Below are positions 8,171-17,280 of a DNA stretch of 64,000 nt, in pieces; positions within the stretch are counted from its first letter, which is position 1, and each line of letters opens with the position of its first letter. The DNA comes from Eubacteriales bacterium (GTDB lineage: Bacteria; Bacillota; Clostridia; Lachnospirales; Lachnospiraceae), in the NCBI GenBank assembly GCA_030537195.1, contig JAUNOK010000001.1:186001-250000 (forward strand), in the 5' to 3' direction. The position numbers were made by a program, and so were the translations under genes. The notes under the pieces were generated by a model, which saw only the letters and a program-made list of their open reading frames with translations, was not told the origin of the DNA and searched no databases.

Positions 8171-9292
8171 ATGGGTTATATAAACAGTACTCCGGCGGCA
8201 GATGGTTTCCGCATGCCTGCTGAATTTGAAAGACATCAGGGCTGCATTATGATATGGCCGGAAAGACCGGGGTCTTGGGCTTATGGAGCAAAGGCGGCTG
8301 AGAAAGCATTTGCACAGATAGCCTCTGTAATCAGCGAGAGTGAGCAGGTATACATGATTGTATCAGAGGGCAGAAAAGAAGAAGCAGAGAAGATGCTCCC
8401 GGAAGCGGTCAGGCTTGTAATCATGGATACGGACGATGCATGGGCAAGAGACACCGGACCGACATTCGTTGTGAGTGGATCTGCTGATACACCATATGAA
8501 GCGCGTGATTTGCGGGGAATTAACTGGGAATTTAATGCGTGGGGCGGAACATATGACGGGCTGTATGCGGACTGGGAAAAAGACAACCTTGTAGCCGGAC
8601 AGTTTATGTCTTATCTTGGCTGTCAGGGGTATAATGCAGCACCATTTGTTCTGGAAGGCGGTTCAATTCATACAGATGGCGAAGGAACAATGCTTGTTAC
8701 AGAAAACTGCCTGTTGAGCAAGGGAAGAAATCCGCAGCTTAGCAGGGAGCAGATTGAGGATATGTTAAAGCAGTACTGCAATATAAGCAAGATAATCTGG
8801 CTTCCTTGTGGAATATATAATGACGAGACTAACGAGCATGTGGATAATGTATGCGCATTTACAGCACCCGCAGAGGTTGTGCTTGCATGGACTGATGATG
8901 TTAATGACCCGCAGTACGCAATGAGCAAGGCATGTCTTTCTGTCCTTGAAAATGTAACTGACGCCAAAGGAAGACATTTTAAAGTAAGAAAAATGCTTAT
9001 TCCTAAGAAACCTGTGTGCATAACCGAGGAGGAACTGGCAGGCTTTGAATTTGAGGAAGGCGAGGACATGAGAGAAGCAGGTGAGCGTCTTGCGGCGTCC
9101 TATGTTAATTTCTATATTGCCAATGACTCAGTCATAGTGCCGCAGTTTGATGACGAGGCGGACAGCCTTGCAATAAATGTGCTTAAAGAAGCATTTCCAG
9201 ACAGAAAGATAGTCGGGATATATGCGAGAGACATAATAGTTGGTGGAGGTAATATCCACTGTATTACACAACAAATTCCGGAGGTAAAATAG
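8171..9292 (+). CDS. aguA: Agmatine deiminase
   Basis: Hydrolyses agmatine to N-carbamoylputrescine and ammonia. The 373-residue guanidine-modifying (GME) fold shows the family blocks [53 protein letters not shown] and, near the C-terminus, [13 protein letters not shown] with the catalytic cysteine. ATG 8171 is chosen because the family N-terminus starts there and GGGAG lies 9-10 nt upstream; an earlier in-frame start would run well into nspC. It links SpeA to AguB in the operon. Confidence 0.95.
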   Translation: MGYINSTPAADGFRMPAEFERHQGCIMIWPERPGSWAYGAKAAEKAFAQIASVISESEQVYMIVSEGRKEEAEKMLPEAVRLVIMDTDDAWARDTGPTFVVSGSADTPYEARDLRGINWEFNAWGGTYDGLYADWEKDNLVAGQFMSYLGCQGYNAAPFVLEGGSIHTDGEGTMLVTENCLLSKGRNPQLSREQIEDMLKQYCNISKIIWLPCGIYNDETNEHVDNVCAFTAPAEVVLAWTDDVNDPQYAMSKACLSVLENVTDAKGRHFKVRKMLIPKKPVCITEEELAGFEFEEGEDMREAGERLAASYVNFYIANDSVIVPQFDDEADSLAINVLKEAFPDRKIVGIYARDIIVGGGNIHCITQQIPEVK

Positions 9293-9293
9293 T

Positions 9294-10166
9294 GTGAGAA
9301 ATGTAAAATATGCAGGCATACAGATGCAGTGTTCAAGGTCGGTAGAAGAGAATATTGCAAAGGCTGATAAGATGGTTCGTGAGGCAGCAGCTAACGGAGC
9401 ACAGATAATACTTCTTCCTGAGCTTTTTGAAAGACAGTATTTCTGCCAGGAGAGAAATTATGATTATTATGCATTTGCAACACCTGTTAATGAGAATCCG
9501 GCAGTAAAACATTTTCAGAAGGTTGCAGCCGAGCTGCAGGTTGTGCTTCCAATAAGCTTTTATGAAAGAGACATAAATGTGTTCTATAACACAGTTGCAG
9601 TTATTGACGCAGATGGAAGTGTTCTTGGAATATACAGAAAAACACATATTCCTGATGACCATTATTATCAGGAAAAGTTCTATTTCACACCTGGAGATAC
9701 AGGATTTAAAGTGTGGGACACAAAATATGCAAGAATAGGCGTGGGAATATGCTGGGATCAGTGGTTCCCAGAGACAGCCAGAGGAATGGCGGTACAGGGA
9801 GCAGAAATCCTTTTCTATCCTACAGCAATTGGCTCAGAGCCGATTCTTGAGGTTGACAGCATGCCTCACTGGAGAAGATGTATGCAGGGACATTCAGCGT
9901 GCAATATAGTTCCTGTTGTAGCTGCCAACCGTATCGGAGAAGAGAAAGTTACATCGTCTGAAGCCAATGGACATCAGGAATCATCACTTGTATTCTATGG
10001 CTCTTCATTTGTAACAAATGCAACCGGGGAGATTGTTATGCAGGCTTCCAGAGATAAAGAGCAGATTGTATATGGCGAAACGGACATTAACGCAGATACA
10101 GACATGCGCATAAGCTGGGGACTGTTCAGGGACAGAAGACCGGAAATCTATAAAAGTATCAATTAG
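9294..10166 (+). CDS. aguB: N-carbamoylputrescine amidase
   Basis: Nitrilase-superfamily amidohydrolase that releases putrescine, CO2 and ammonia from N-carbamoylputrescine. The Glu-Lys-Cys triad is visible: LLPELFERQYF, YRKTHIPDDHYY and GVGICWDQWFPE. 290 residues, normal for the family. It starts with GTG at 9294 after GGAGG, one base beyond the aguA stop. It is the last gene of the polyamine operon and is followed by a terminator. Confidence 0.94.
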   Translation: MRNVKYAGIQMQCSRSVEENIAKADKMVREAAANGAQIILLPELFERQYFCQERNYDYYAFATPVNENPAVKHFQKVAAELQVVLPISFYERDINVFYNTVAVIDADGSVLGIYRKTHIPDDHYYQEKFYFTPGDTGFKVWDTKYARIGVGICWDQWFPETARGMAVQGAEILFYPTAIGSEPILEVDSMPHWRRCMQGHSACNIVPVVAANRIGEEKVTSSEANGHQESSLVFYGSSFVTNATGEIVMQASRDKEQIVYGETDINADTDMRISWGLFRDRRPEIYKSIN

Positions 10167-10168
10167 CC

Positions 10169-10226
10169 AAATCCCCCTCTCTATGTTATTATACTAGCAT
10201 GTATAATTTCGTAGAGAGGGATTTTT
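10169..10226 (+). terminator. Terminator of the polyamine operon
   Basis: AAATCCCCCTCTCTA at 10169-10183 pairs with TAGAGAGGGATTT at 10212-10224, followed by further T. The long loop contains a TATAAT (10202-10207) with no good -35 element. Confidence 0.75.
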
Positions 10227-10251
10227 ACGTTTACTTAAGGAAGGAGGAACT

Positions 10252-12861
10252 ATGTCATATAAGAATCCGGTTACAATCGGCATGCTGGCGCATGTTGATG
10301 CGGGGAAAACTACGCTGTCAGAGGCGATACTATATAGTGCGGGAAGCATAAGAAAGCTTGGAAGAGTTGATAATCAGGACACATTTCTTGATACAGGGGA
10401 TATGGAGAGAGCGAGAGGAATTACAATATTCTCAAAGCAGGCAGCCTATAATTATAACGGAAGTTCTTATACACTGCTTGATACACCGGGGCATGTTGAC
10501 TTTTCGGCGGAGACAGAGAGAACGCTGTGGGTGCTTGACGCGGCTGTTCTTGTAATAAGCGGAATGGACGGAGTTCAGGGACATACCGAGACGCTGTGGA
10601 GTCTGCTAAAAAGACTTGGAATACCAGTATTTATATTCGTCAATAAGATGGACCAGCAGGGAACTGACAGAGCAAGAATCATGGAACAGCTAAAGAACAG
10701 GCTGTCAGAGTCATGTGTGGACTTTAACAATATAGATTATGAAGAAGTTGCAATGTGCCATGAAGAGGCACTTGAGCAGTTCTTAGAATCTGCAAATGTA
10801 GATGATACCCTTATGAGCCGTATGATTATGGAAAGAAAAATGTTTCCTGTATATTTTGGCTCAGCACTTAGAATGAACGGTGTAGAGGAACTTATAAATG
10901 GAATTGATACATATGTAAGCTGTCCGGATTATGGCGAAGAATTCTCAGCAAAGGTGTATAAGATAACAAGGGATGACAGAGGAGAAAGACTGACACATCT
11001 TAAGGTGTGCGGTGGTTCTTTAAAATCCAAAATGCTTATTGGCAATGAGAAGGTCAACCAGATAAGAGTCTATGCAGGAGACAAGTTTACAAGTATTAAT
11101 GAAGCAGTTGCCGGAACGGTATGTGCTGTGACAGGGCTTTCAGAGACTAAGGCAGGTCAGTTTATCGGAGCAGGTGGTGAAGATAATATACCAGTGCTTG
11201 AGCCGGTACTTAATTATAAGCTTAATCTTCCGGCAGGAGCGGACCCGGTGGCACTTCTTTCAAAGCTTCGTACACTTGAGGAGGAAGAACCGGAGCTTCA
11301 TGTTGAATGGGATGAGAATTTCAAAGAAATACATGTAAGCGTAATGGGACCAGTGCTTATCGAGGTGCTGACTAATATTATCAAGACAAGATTTGGTGTA
11401 GATGTAACATTTGGTGAAGGAAGCATTGTATATAAAGAGACAATTAAGAATAAGGCGTACGGAATTGGACATTTCGAGCCGTTAAGACATTATGCGGAGG
11501 TTCATCTGCTGCTTGAACCGGGTGAGCCGGGAAGCGGTATGAGATATGAATGTCATTGCAGCGAGGATATTCTTGATAAGAACTGGCAGAGACTTGTGTA
11601 TACACATTTGTGTGAAAAAATGCATAGAGGAGTACTTACAGGTTCTGAGCTCACGGATATGAAGATTACGCTTGTTGCAGGAAGGGCACATCCGAAGCAC
11701 ACTGAGGGCGGAGATTTCAGACAGGCAACCTACAGAGCTGTAAGACAGGGACTTATGCAGGCGGAATCAGTATTGCTAGAGCCATTCTACGCATTTTCAC
11801 TTGAGGTAAAGAGAGATTATGTCGGCAGGGCAATGACTGACTTCGAGAGAATGGGAGCAGCATTTAACATGCAGGAGGCTGATGGCGATAATGTTGTTAT
11901 CACAGGTGAAGGTCCGGTTTCAGTGATTGGCAACTATCAGGCAGAGGTCAATGCCTACACAAAAGGAACAGGCAGACTTGCTCTTAAGATGGCAGGTTAC
12001 AGACCATGCCATAATACAGAAGAGGTTATTGAAAAATTCGGCTATGAGCCAGAGCGTGATACAAGAAATCCGGTAGATTCAGTATTCTGTGCAGGTGGTT
12101 CAGGATATGTTGTGCCGTGGAATGAAGTAAGAGAGCATGCACATGTCGAGATAGCTGTGACGGATTCTGGTATTGCCGGCGGACAGTCTGACAGAGAGGT
12201 CAAACTGACTGCAAAGCAGGCTTCAAGAACAGTGTCTGACGAGTGGATTGGAACAGATGAGGTAGACAGAATATTGAATGAAACATATTTTTCTAACAGC
12301 AGGGGCGATAACGAGAGAAGAAAGTTATCGAAGAGAAAAGCTGACTCGGCAGTTGGAAGATATGTTACAGGCGGTAATGCAAATGTTAAGAATCCGCCGA
12401 AAGCCCCTGAATATAATCCGGCTAAGAAGAGCTTCCTTCTTGTTGACGGATATAATATAATACATGCATTTAAGGAATTATCAGAGCTTGCACAGGTTAA
12501 TCTTGACAGTGCAAGAGGCAGGCTGCTTGATATACTGTGTAATTATCAGGCGATGAAGGGCTGCGAACTGATTGCAGTATTTGATGCTTACAGAGTTCCC
12601 GGACATGATGAGGAATTCATAGATTTTCATAATATTCATGTGGTATTTACGAAGACGGCGGAAACTGCCGACCATTATATAGAAAAATTTGCACATGAGA
12701 ATGGAAAGAAATATAATGTGACGGTGGCAACATCGGACGGGGTGGAGCAGGTTATTATAAGAGGACAGGGCTGCCTTCTTATATCTGCCAGAGAGTTCGA
12801 GAAAGAGATAGCTGCGATGGAGGAACACCTCCGCGAAAACTACCTTAATAAGACATACTAA
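10252..12861 (+). CDS. TetM/EF-G-like translational GTPase fused to a C-terminal Rae1/YacP-like NYN nuclease domain
   Basis: 869 residues. Residues 1-~650 are a ribosomal-protection-type translation factor: G1 AHVDAGKT (13-20), GITI switch I (56-59), G3 DTPGH (77-81), G4 NKMD (131-134), then domains II-V of the EF-G type. A basic linker leads to residues ~728-869, a NYN/PIN-like domain: FLLVDGYNIIHAF, AVFDAYRVPG, VVFTKTAETADHYIEK, VTVATSDGVEQ and GCLLISAREFEKEI. This second part matches Bacillus Rae1 (YacP), which enters the ribosomal A site and cuts mRNA. EF-G-fold GTPases bind the same site, so the fusion suggests a factor that binds stalled or drug-bound ribosomes and cleaves their mRNA. 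Base composition is like its neighbours and no mobile genes are nearby, so it looks native rather than an acquired tetracycline-resistance gene. RBS is AAGGAGGA. Confidence 0.88.
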   Translation: MSYKNPVTIGMLAHVDAGKTTLSEAILYSAGSIRKLGRVDNQDTFLDTGDMERARGITIFSKQAAYNYNGSSYTLLDTPGHVDFSAETERTLWVLDAAVLVISGMDGVQGHTETLWSLLKRLGIPVFIFVNKMDQQGTDRARIMEQLKNRLSESCVDFNNIDYEEVAMCHEEALEQFLESANVDDTLMSRMIMERKMFPVYFGSALRMNGVEELINGIDTYVSCPDYGEEFSAKVYKITRDDRGERLTHLKVCGGSLKSKMLIGNEKVNQIRVYAGDKFTSINEAVAGTVCAVTGLSETKAGQFIGAGGEDNIPVLEPVLNYKLNLPAGADPVALLSKLRTLEEEEPELHVEWDENFKEIHVSVMGPVLIEVLTNIIKTRFGVDVTFGEGSIVYKETIKNKAYGIGHFEPLRHYAEVHLLLEPGEPGSGMRYECHCSEDILDKNWQRLVYTHLCEKMHRGVLTGSELTDMKITLVAGRAHPKHTEGGDFRQATYRAVRQGLMQAESVLLEPFYAFSLEVKRDYVGRAMTDFERMGAAFNMQEADGDNVVITGEGPVSVIGNYQAEVNAYTKGTGRLALKMAGYRPCHNTEEVIEKFGYEPERDTRNPVDSVFCAGGSGYVVPWNEVREHAHVEIAVTDSGIAGGQSDREVKLTAKQASRTVSDEWIGTDEVDRILNETYFSNSRGDNERRKLSKRKADSAVGRYVTGGNANVKNPPKAPEYNPAKKSFLLVDGYNIIHAFKELSELAQVNLDSARGRLLDILCNYQAMKGCELIAVFDAYRVPGHDEEFIDFHNIHVVFTKTAETADHYIEKFAHENGKKYNVTVATSDGVEQVIIRGQGCLLISAREFEKEIAAMEEHLRENYLNKTY

Positions 12862-12886
12862 TTAGCTAAAAATGAGGTGACATACG

Positions 12887-14317
12887 ATGAGTACATTATG
12901 GGTTGTTGGTGATTCAACATTAAGTTCTTTTAACGACAAATATTATTATCCAAGATACGGATACGGCACTAAGCTTGGCTGTTATCTTAACAGCAAGGTG
13001 CAGGTTAATAATCTTGCACTTTCAGGAAGAAGCAGTTTAAGCTTCACTAAAGAAGAGAATTATAAGGAGCTTCTTGCAGGCATGAAAGCAGGAGATTTTC
13101 TTATAATCGGATTTGGACATAATGATGAGAAAACAGAGGCAGGAAGATACACAAGCCCGATAGGCGGCAGGGATACAGAAGGCACATTTGCAGCGTCATT
13201 ATATGATAATTACATTAAGCCGGCACTTGATGTTTCATGTACACCAATACTGTGTACACCTATTGTAAGAAGGACAGCAACAGGAGAGTGGACAAGACAG
13301 GAACTTCATATAACTGATGATGCAGCACAGTTTAAGGGTGGCGACTATCCACAGGCAATCCGTGACCTTGCAAAAGAGCTTGGAATAGTCTGTGTTGATA
13401 TGACTGAAAAGACAAAGGCTTTATATGATGAATTAGGACCGGAAGAGACAATATATCTTCACGCATGGCCATCTAATAAGGAAGTCAGTGTTGATAACAC
13501 ACACACTAATATATGGGGTGGCAGGGTTAATGCTTTCCTTGTTATGCAGGAGCTTGAAAAGGCTGGAATATCAGGACTTTCAGAGAATATAGTTAATATA
13601 AGGGCAGATGAACCGCTTCCGGATAAGAACAGATATCTTGAGAAAAATGCTTCATACAAGCCAGTGGTATTTAGTGATGAACTTGCTGACAGTAAATATT
13701 TTAAAGATGCATATGGATTCAAGGGTACAGTATTCGGAGATGTGGGAGCGCTTCCATCAGATTGTGATAACTTTATACTTGAGGAAGTGCCGGGGGGATT
13801 GCACATTGCGGTAAAGAACAATGATGGTAAGATATCTGCTGTTACAGACGGAATTGCAATGTACTATAAGAAGATTCCTGTAAATGTGAACTTTACTCTT
13901 AAGGCTAAGATGACAATTAATGATTATTTCTATAACAATCAGGTATCGTTCGGACTTATGGTAAGGGATGATGTGTATATTGATAAGAAAATGCCTGATG
14001 TACTTGGAGATTATGTGGCAGCAGCACCGCTTAACCTTACTTATAAAGAGCAGGCATGGAGCTGCTTTGCAAGAAAGAACAGCGAACTTATGAAGGGAAC
14101 TGAGACGGGAAGAGAACTTAAGCCGGGTGATACAGTAGAAGTCTGTATAAAGTCTAATCCAGACGGATATGCAGTGAAATTAGGCGATGGTGAATTCCTG
14201 ACAGGCGGATTTGATTTCAAGCTTACAGCAGTAGATCCTAAGCATGTATATGCAGGATTCTTCGTTGCAAGAAATGCTGATGTCACATTTACGGATATAG
14301 AATATACAGAGAATTAA
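12887..14317 (+). CDS. SGNH rhamnogalacturonan acetylesterase-like protein (CE12 type) with C-terminal beta-sandwich
   Basis: Predicted to remove acetyl groups from pectin fragments. Residues 1-~235 carry the SGNH blocks: GDSTLS with the nucleophile Ser, LALSGRSS, IGFGHND and, near residue 206, DNTHTNIWG with the catalytic Asp/His. Residues ~250-476 form a second, strand-rich domain (FLTGGFDFKL, GFFVARNADVTFTDI) that resembles concanavalin-like accessory domains. No signal peptide is present, so it probably acts on imported oligosaccharides in the cytoplasm. 476 residues is about twice the single-domain size. It fits a pectin-using gut bacterium. Confidence 0.82.
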   Translation: MSTLWVVGDSTLSSFNDKYYYPRYGYGTKLGCYLNSKVQVNNLALSGRSSLSFTKEENYKELLAGMKAGDFLIIGFGHNDEKTEAGRYTSPIGGRDTEGTFAASLYDNYIKPALDVSCTPILCTPIVRRTATGEWTRQELHITDDAAQFKGGDYPQAIRDLAKELGIVCVDMTEKTKALYDELGPEETIYLHAWPSNKEVSVDNTHTNIWGGRVNAFLVMQELEKAGISGLSENIVNIRADEPLPDKNRYLEKNASYKPVVFSDELADSKYFKDAYGFKGTVFGDVGALPSDCDNFILEEVPGGLHIAVKNNDGKISAVTDGIAMYYKKIPVNVNFTLKAKMTINDYFYNNQVSFGLMVRDDVYIDKKMPDVLGDYVAAAPLNLTYKEQAWSCFARKNSELMKGTETGRELKPGDTVEVCIKSNPDGYAVKLGDGEFLTGGFDFKLTAVDPKHVYAGFFVARNADVTFTDIEYTEN

Positions 14318-14420
14318 TATAATTTTTATATATGAATGTATTCAATTTCATATTGGAAAATGTTACAATTATGTCAGAAATATCGTGAAAAATAGCGTTG
14401 ACGCGGAAATGAGGCATATT

Positions 14421-16034
14421 ATGAAACTAACATTTTTAGGTGCGGATCATGAGGTAACAGGAAGCTGTCATTTTTTACAAGCAGCAGGGCTGAATATTCT
14501 TGTGGACTGCGGTATGGAACAGGGTAATGATGTATATGAGAACCAGGAACTTCCGGTTGCAGCTTCTGATGTTGACTGCATATTACTGACACATGCACAT
14601 ATTGACCATTCGGGTCTTATTCCACTTATGTATGTGAACGGATTCAGAGGACAGGTATATTCAACATCAGCTACGGCACAGTTATGTGAGATAATGTTAA
14701 GAGATAGTGCTCATATACAGATGTTTGAAGCAGAATGGCGAAACAGAAAAGCTGCAAGATCAGGCGGAAAGCTCAAGGAATTCATTCCACTGTATGATAT
14801 GGATGCGGCAGTTAATGTCTGCAAGCAGTTTGTTGGATGTGAGTATGATAAAGTATATGAGATTGCTGAAGGAATCAAGATAAGATTCACAGATGTAGGA
14901 CATCTGCTTGGCTCAGCAAGCATTGAAGTATGGGCTACTGAAAAGACTGAGAATGGTGATGTGACAGAGAAGATTGTGTTCTCAGGGGATATTGGTAATA
15001 TCAATAAGCCTATAATTAAAGATCCTAAGCATGTTACAGATGCTGATTATGTAGTTATGGAGTCAACATATGGTAACAGAAGCCATGGTGGAACACCTAA
15101 TTATGTGGAAGATTTAACGAATATATTCAAGAGAACATTTGAAAGAGGAGGTAATGTTGTTATTCCTTCATTTGCTGTCGGAAGAACTCAGGAGCTTCTC
15201 TATATTATAAGAAAGATTAAAGAAGATAATCTTGTCGGCAGGGATTTTGATGTATATATGGACAGTCCGCTTGCTATTGAGGCAACCAACATATTTATTA
15301 AGAATGTTGAGAGCTGCTTTGATGATGAGGCGGTGGAGCTTGTAAGAAAGGGAATTAATCCACTTACATTCCCGGGACTTAAGTATGCAACTACAGGTGA
15401 CGAATCTAAGCAGATTAACTTTGACCCTAATCCTAAGGTTATTATTTCATCATCTGGTATGTGTGAAGCCGGACGAATCAGACATCATCTCAAGCACAAC
15501 TTATGGAGACCAGAGTGTACAATTGTATTCGTTGGTTATCAGGCTGTTGGAACAACAGGCCGTATTATAGTTGATGGTGCAGAGGAGATTAAACTGTTTG
15601 GTGAACCAATCCAGATAAAGGCAGAGATTGTACAGTTACAGGGCTCAAGTGGCCATGCTGATAAAGAAGGACTTCTGCGCTGGATTAATGCATTTGAGAA
15701 GAAGCCTAAGAAGGTGTTCGTTGTACATGGCGAAGACAGTGTATGTGATGAGTTTACAGCATGCCTTAAAGATGAATATGGTTATGATGCCATGGCACCA
15801 TATACAGGTGGAAGTTATGACCTTATTGCTGACAGAGTTATTTCTGAAGGCATTAAGGAGAAGAAGACAAGAAGAACGACAAGTACGCAGCGTGGCAAGA
15901 CTATATTCGACAGGCTTGTTGCTGCTGGAAAGCGCCTCATGACAGTTATTATGCACAATGAAGGTGGTGCTAATAAAGATCTGGCTAAATTCACAGACCA
16001 GATTAATACATTATGTGATAAATGGGACAGGTGA
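14421..16034 (+). CDS. MBL-fold beta-CASP RNA metallohydrolase
   Basis: 537 residues. The metallo-beta-lactamase Zn motif LTHAHIDHSGLIPL and a second block VGHLLGSASIE precede the beta-CASP segment (VVIPSFAVGRTQELL, ISSSGMCEAGRIRHHL, VGYQAVGTTGR, GSSGHADKEGL). This layout is that of CPSF73-like RNases widely found in bacteria without a fixed name (YSH1 class). It probably processes or degrades RNA. ATG 14421 is used because the domain begins there; the in-frame extension upstream lacks a ribosome site. The last ~60 residues are basic and helical. The stop is 3 nt before the next chosen start. Confidence 0.85.
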   Translation: MKLTFLGADHEVTGSCHFLQAAGLNILVDCGMEQGNDVYENQELPVAASDVDCILLTHAHIDHSGLIPLMYVNGFRGQVYSTSATAQLCEIMLRDSAHIQMFEAEWRNRKAARSGGKLKEFIPLYDMDAAVNVCKQFVGCEYDKVYEIAEGIKIRFTDVGHLLGSASIEVWATEKTENGDVTEKIVFSGDIGNINKPIIKDPKHVTDADYVVMESTYGNRSHGGTPNYVEDLTNIFKRTFERGGNVVIPSFAVGRTQELLYIIRKIKEDNLVGRDFDVYMDSPLAIEATNIFIKNVESCFDDEAVELVRKGINPLTFPGLKYATTGDESKQINFDPNPKVIISSSGMCEAGRIRHHLKHNLWRPECTIVFVGYQAVGTTGRIIVDGAEEIKLFGEPIQIKAEIVQLQGSSGHADKEGLLRWINAFEKKPKKVFVVHGEDSVCDEFTACLKDEYGYDAMAPYTGGSYDLIADRVISEGIKEKKTRRTTSTQRGKTIFDRLVAAGKRLMTVIMHNEGGANKDLAKFTDQINTLCDKWDR

Positions 16035-16036
16035 TT

Positions 16037-16948
16037 ATGATGAAGATGCTGTTTGTTTTTAATCCAAACTCTGGAAAAGCGCAGATTAAGAATCAGCTAA
16101 TGAAGATAATACAGGTGTTTTCTAAGGCTGGGTATGAGATTACTGTATATCCGACCAAGGCACCACTTGATGGCTATCAGCACATTATAGACAATGAAGG
16201 AAAGTATGATGTTATAGCATGCAGTGGCGGAGATGGAACTCTTAATGAGACAGTGGCTGCCATACTTAAGTATAAGGGAGAAAAGCCACCAATTGGATAC
16301 ATTCCAAGTGGTACAACTAATGATTTTGCAGCGAGTCTTGGAATTCCAAGAAATATGGTAAAGGCTGCTGTGAATATAGCAAAAGGAAAGCTGTTCCCTT
16401 GTGACGTTGGAATGGTTAATGGAGAGCGTTCATTTAACTATGTTGCTGCATTTGGTGCATTTACCAGAGTTTCTTATGGAACACCACAGAACCTTAAGAA
16501 TGTACTCGGACATCAGGCTTATGTAATTGAGGCAGTTAAGAGCTTATCAACTATCAAACCACAGTATATGAGAGTGTATTCCGATGACGTTAATATTGAG
16601 GGCAACTTCGTATATGGAATGATCAGCAATACGGATTCAGTTGGCGGAATAAAGAATCTTACAGGTAATGATGTTGATCTGCAGGATGGATTATTTGAGG
16701 TTACTCTGATAAGAGAACTTAACAATCCCATAGCTGTTCAGTCACTGATTAATGCTTTTATTACTAAAGATCTTAGCAAATGTGACTGGGTATGTACATG
16801 GAAGACCAAGTCTGTAAGATTTGAATCACCACAGCCTGTATCATGGACACTTGATGGTGAATTTGGTGGAGAACACACTAATATAGAGTTCTCAGTTAAA
16901 GAAAAGGCTGTTAATTTCCTAGTTGGAGGAGCAACAGCTAATAGCTAG
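16037..16948 (+). CDS. Diacylglycerol/lipid kinase family protein (YegS/BmrU type)
   Basis: Soluble lipid kinase of the DAGK catalytic family, probably phosphorylating diacylglycerol or a related lipid at the membrane. 303 residues: MLFVFNPNSGKAQ at the start, CSGGDGTLNETV (about 62-73) for ATP binding and IPSGTTNDFAASLGIP, all family hallmarks. The C-terminal half is the beta-sandwich lipid domain. ATG-ATG at 16037 with GGGACAGG in front is preferred over ATG 16022, which overlaps the preceding gene. Likely co-transcribed with the metallohydrolase. Confidence 0.87.
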   Translation: MMKMLFVFNPNSGKAQIKNQLMKIIQVFSKAGYEITVYPTKAPLDGYQHIIDNEGKYDVIACSGGDGTLNETVAAILKYKGEKPPIGYIPSGTTNDFAASLGIPRNMVKAAVNIAKGKLFPCDVGMVNGERSFNYVAAFGAFTRVSYGTPQNLKNVLGHQAYVIEAVKSLSTIKPQYMRVYSDDVNIEGNFVYGMISNTDSVGGIKNLTGNDVDLQDGLFEVTLIRELNNPIAVQSLINAFITKDLSKCDWVCTWKTKSVRFESPQPVSWTLDGEFGGEHTNIEFSVKEKAVNFLVGGATANS

Positions 16949-16978
16949 TGAATAACTACTTGATAATCATTAATAATA

Positions 16979-17033
16979 TAAAGTGATAAAAGCTGGTAAA
17001 TTATTAGACCGGGTTTTATCACTTTATTTTTTT
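16979..17033 (+). terminator. Terminator after the lipid kinase gene
   Basis: TAAAGTGATAAAA at 16979-16991 pairs with TTTTATCACTTTA at 17014-17026, followed by seven T. Confidence 0.85.
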
Positions 17034-17185
17034 ACTTATTTTACGCTGATAGGTAAAAAACGGACACAATTTAGAAACAATTTAACATGAGACATTGATA
17101 AAAGACTTAAACCATACTGTGATAAAGAACTGGTAAATAAGAAAAATAACAAAATACAAAGATAATATTGAGATAATTTTTGATA

Positions 17186-17234
17186 TTGTCAGATAATTAA
17201 TATAGAAAATACAAATATTCGAATTATCTGACAA
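17186..17234 (+). promoter_or_regulatory. Perfect 13-bp inverted repeat in the gltB leader region
   Basis: TTGTCAGATAATT (17186-17198) and AATTATCTGACAA (17222-17234) flank a 23-nt AT loop, 47 nt before the gltB start. There is no T-run, so it is not an ordinary terminator. It could be a paired operator or an mRNA hairpin that controls gltBD. The remaining bases from 17034 to 17280 are AT-rich and hold no open frame; I could not pick a convincing promoter. Confidence 0.6.
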
Positions 17235-17280
17235 CTAAAACAAAAAAATATTTACAAAAACCATAAAACAGGAGTATATT

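Noticed and set aside
10202-10207. TATAAT inside the polyamine terminator loop as a promoter
   Set aside because: No acceptable -35 box at 16-18 nt upstream.
10252-12861. Acquired tetracycline-resistance gene
   Set aside because: TetM-like but fused to a NYN domain, with local base composition and no mobile elements nearby; better read as a native ribosome factor.
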